A DNA stretch of 6,850 nt, taken from contig DFBG01000090.1 in the NCBI GenBank assembly GCA_002367305.1, positions 1 to 6,850 of the forward strand, given 5' to 3'. The stretch comes from Actinobacteria bacterium UBA3086. Its GTDB lineage: Bacteria; Actinomycetota; Coriobacteriia; Anaerosomatales; UBA3086. This document shows positions 5,505-6,850 of the stretch, one piece after another (the stretch's first letter is position 1; every line of letters starts with the position of its first letter). The notes beneath the pieces were generated by a model. The model saw only the letters and a program-made list of their open reading frames with translations. It was not told the origin of the DNA and searched no databases. The translations under genes were made by a program, and so were the position numbers.

Positions 5505-6545
5505 CTATATATCGCTCGCGGAATCCGCTTCCCCGCGCTGTCGGATGATCCGGCTCTCTTGGTATTCGTCATACTCCTTGAGCAGTTCATCGAGCTCGGT
5601 GTAGTTGTTCACTTTGTTGGCGCGAAGGCGCAGATGTGTCGCTCCAGGCATGCCCGACATGTACCAGGCGATGTGCTTGCGCATGCGCACGAATGCGCGC
5701 TCGCCGCCGAACTCGATCAGAGCTGCCGCGTGCTCACGAGCCATGGCGATACGCATTGCGGTGGTGGGTGGGTCGATCTCCTCGCCTGTGTCGAGGAGGG
5801 CGCGAGCCTGTTGGAATATCCAGGGGTTTCCCTGAGCACCGCGGGCGATCATTACCGCGTCAACTCCCGTCCGTTCGAACATCGCCACCGCATCGCCCGC
5901 CGAGAACACGTCACCGCTGCCGATCACGGGAATGGACACTGCATCGTTCACCCGGGCGATGATGTCCCAATCGGCCTTGCCGCGGTAGAACTGCGCCCGC
6001 GTGCGACCGTGCACCGCGATCGCGGCTGCTCCGGCGGCCTCCATGGTGCGGGCGAACTCGACGGCGTTCACCTCACTGGGGTTCCAGCCCGCGCGGAACT
6101 TCACGGTGATGGGCACGGGGCATGCCCCAACCATGGTCGACACGATCTCCGCTGCGAGTTCGGGCGTGCGCATGAGTGCGCTGCCCTCGCCTTTGGAGGT
6201 CACCTTGGTGACGGGGCAACCCATGTTGATATCGATGAGCGCCACGTCCTGCCCGTGCTTATCTGCGAGCGCGGCTGCCTGCTCCGCCATCATCGTCGGC
6301 TCGTTGCCAAAGACCTGGATCGCACAGGGAGTCTCCAGCGGGGACAGGGTCAGCAGCGCCTGGGTGATGCGCGAATCCGGATTGTAGTGCAGCCCCTTGG
6401 TGCTCACCATCTCGGTGTAGGTGAGGCCCGCGCCCATACGCTTGCAGATGGCGCGGAAAGGGGCTTCGGTGATTCCCGCCATGGGGCCTAAGAGCACATT
6501 GCCTGCGGCGAGAATGGAGCGGACGGTGTCGGCGTGAGTGCTCAT
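5505..6545 (-). CDS. dusB: tRNA-dihydrouridine synthase (DusB type)
   Basis: Flavoenzyme that uses FMN and NADPH to reduce specific uridines in the tRNA D-loop region to dihydrouridine. It has 346 residues, usual for the family. The N-terminal TIM barrel shows FMN-site motifs GPMAGITEAPFR (20-31), Gln77 in AIQVFGNE, Lys149 in TVKFRAGW and HGRTRAQFY (179-187), then IPVIGSGDVF (205-214) and ARGAQGNPW, where DusB proteins usually have GRGA-GNPW. The catalytic Cys110 lies in DINMGCPVTKV (105-115). The C-terminal helical part, with the RMRKHIAWYMSGMPG block, binds tRNA. ATG 6545 overlaps the stop of the upstream membrane-protein gene (ATGA). The ribosome site is weak, so translation is probably coupled. 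DusB versus another Dus subgroup is judged from overall motif fit only. Confidence 0.93.
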   Translation of the reverse strand: MSTHADTVRSILAAGNVLLGPMAGITEAPFRAICKRMGAGLTYTEMVSTKGLHYNPDSRITQALLTLSPLETPCAIQVFGNEPTMMAEQAAALADKHGQDVALIDINMGCPVTKVTSKGEGSALMRTPELAAEIVSTMVGACPVPITVKFRAGWNPSEVNAVEFARTMEAAGAAAIAVHGRTRAQFYRGKADWDIIARVNDAVSIPVIGSGDVFSAGDAVAMFERTGVDAVMIARGAQGNPWIFQQARALLDTGEEIDPPTTAMRIAMAREHAAALIEFGGERAFVRMRKHIAWYMSGMPGATHLRLRANKVNNYTELDELLKEYDEYQESRIIRQRGEADSASDI

Positions 6546-6850
6546 GCGCCCAGGCCCATGAGCACGATGGCCACTGCGCCCATGGCAAGGGCCAGCACGC
6601 CGTAGCGGTTGAGCCGCTCGCGCCAGATGAAAGCCGCGGCCAGAGCTGTCGCCAGGATCACACCTACATTGTTGGAGGGGTAGACCACGATCGCGTCGAG
6701 TTGGCTCAGCGCTCCCAAGAGGAACAGCGAGCAGAGGATATTGGGGACTCCAAGGATCATTCCTCGGCGGAACGTGGGTGCGTGGAACGGTGTGCGTCGC
6801 ACCAGCATGATCGTGGCGGAGTACAGGAACGAAAACCCGAAGATACAGAG
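6542..6850 (-). CDS. DMT/EamA-type transporter, C-terminal part (5' end beyond window)
   Basis: The frame is open from the right edge of the window through 102 codons to TGA. Four hydrophobic stretches are visible, at about residues 1-16, 30-48, 53-77 and 84-101 of the visible part. The arrangement YPSNNVGVILATALAAAF, then WRERLNR, then a final membrane helix GVLALAMGAVAIVLMGLG is characteristic of the last two helices of EamA (drug/metabolite transporter) repeats. Those usually end in a conserved Glu-Arg/Lys loop and a short tail. It should be an integral membrane transporter of ten helices when complete. The substrate cannot be inferred. An internal ATG at 6808 lies in the middle of a helix and is not the start. 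The stop overlaps the dusB start by four bases. Confidence 0.75.
   Translation of the reverse strand, partial: LCIFGFSFLYSATIMLVRRTPFHAPTFRRGMILGVPNILCSLFLLGALSQLDAIVVYPSNNVGVILATALAAAFIWRERLNRYGVLALAMGAVAIVLMGLGA

Noticed and set aside
5163..6491. Long plus-strand open frame (442 codons) across gltA start and dusB
   Set aside because: It runs antisense to two clear enzyme genes and through their non-coding gap. The product is His/Arg-rich and has no family features, as expected for a shadow frame.

Overview
The window reads as an ordinary stretch of chromosome from a GC-rich bacterium. A lipobox-bearing substrate-binding protein, TTG start codons at two genes, about two thirds or more G/C at third codon positions, and an ATPase / binding protein / permease / permease gene order like Corynebacterium gluABCD all suggest a Gram-positive, probably actinobacterial host. 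Something Coriobacteriia-like is my best guess, but this is inference and no marker gene settles it. I see no mobile element, CRISPR array, tRNA or rRNA, and no convincing undescribed system.

Plus-strand block (1 to about 3392). It opens with the last 39 codons of an unrecognised gene. A 173-base non-coding stretch follows, then a complete four-gene polar amino acid ABC importer: ATPase, lipoprotein-anchored binding protein, and two EAA-loop permeases. The binding protein closely resembles the aspartate/glutamate-binding PEB1a/GluB/GlnH group, so acidic amino acid (or glutamine) uptake is the likely job. Two hairpins lie in the ATPase/binding-protein gap, and the second abuts the ribosome binding site of the binding protein. 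The permease genes overlap by one base.

Minus-strand block (6850 down to about 3440), in transcription order: the C-terminal part of a DMT/EamA-type membrane transporter, running off the right edge; a dusB-type tRNA-dihydrouridine synthase whose start overlaps the transporter stop (ATGA); a 145-base gap with a 12-bp hairpin and smaller dyads; a citrate synthase; and a single-domain PpiC-type parvulin whose start overlaps the citrate synthase stop (ATGA). Directly after the parvulin stop comes about 76 codons of ACT-domain-like coding sequence with no usable start codon. This looks like the 3' remnant of a GcvR-type regulator.

The two blocks converge in a 47-base gap (3393-3439) without an obvious terminator. 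The most unusual item is the orphan ACT-domain fragment fused directly behind ppiC. Next are the dyads in front of the citrate synthase gene and the hairpins that may set expression within the ABC operon.
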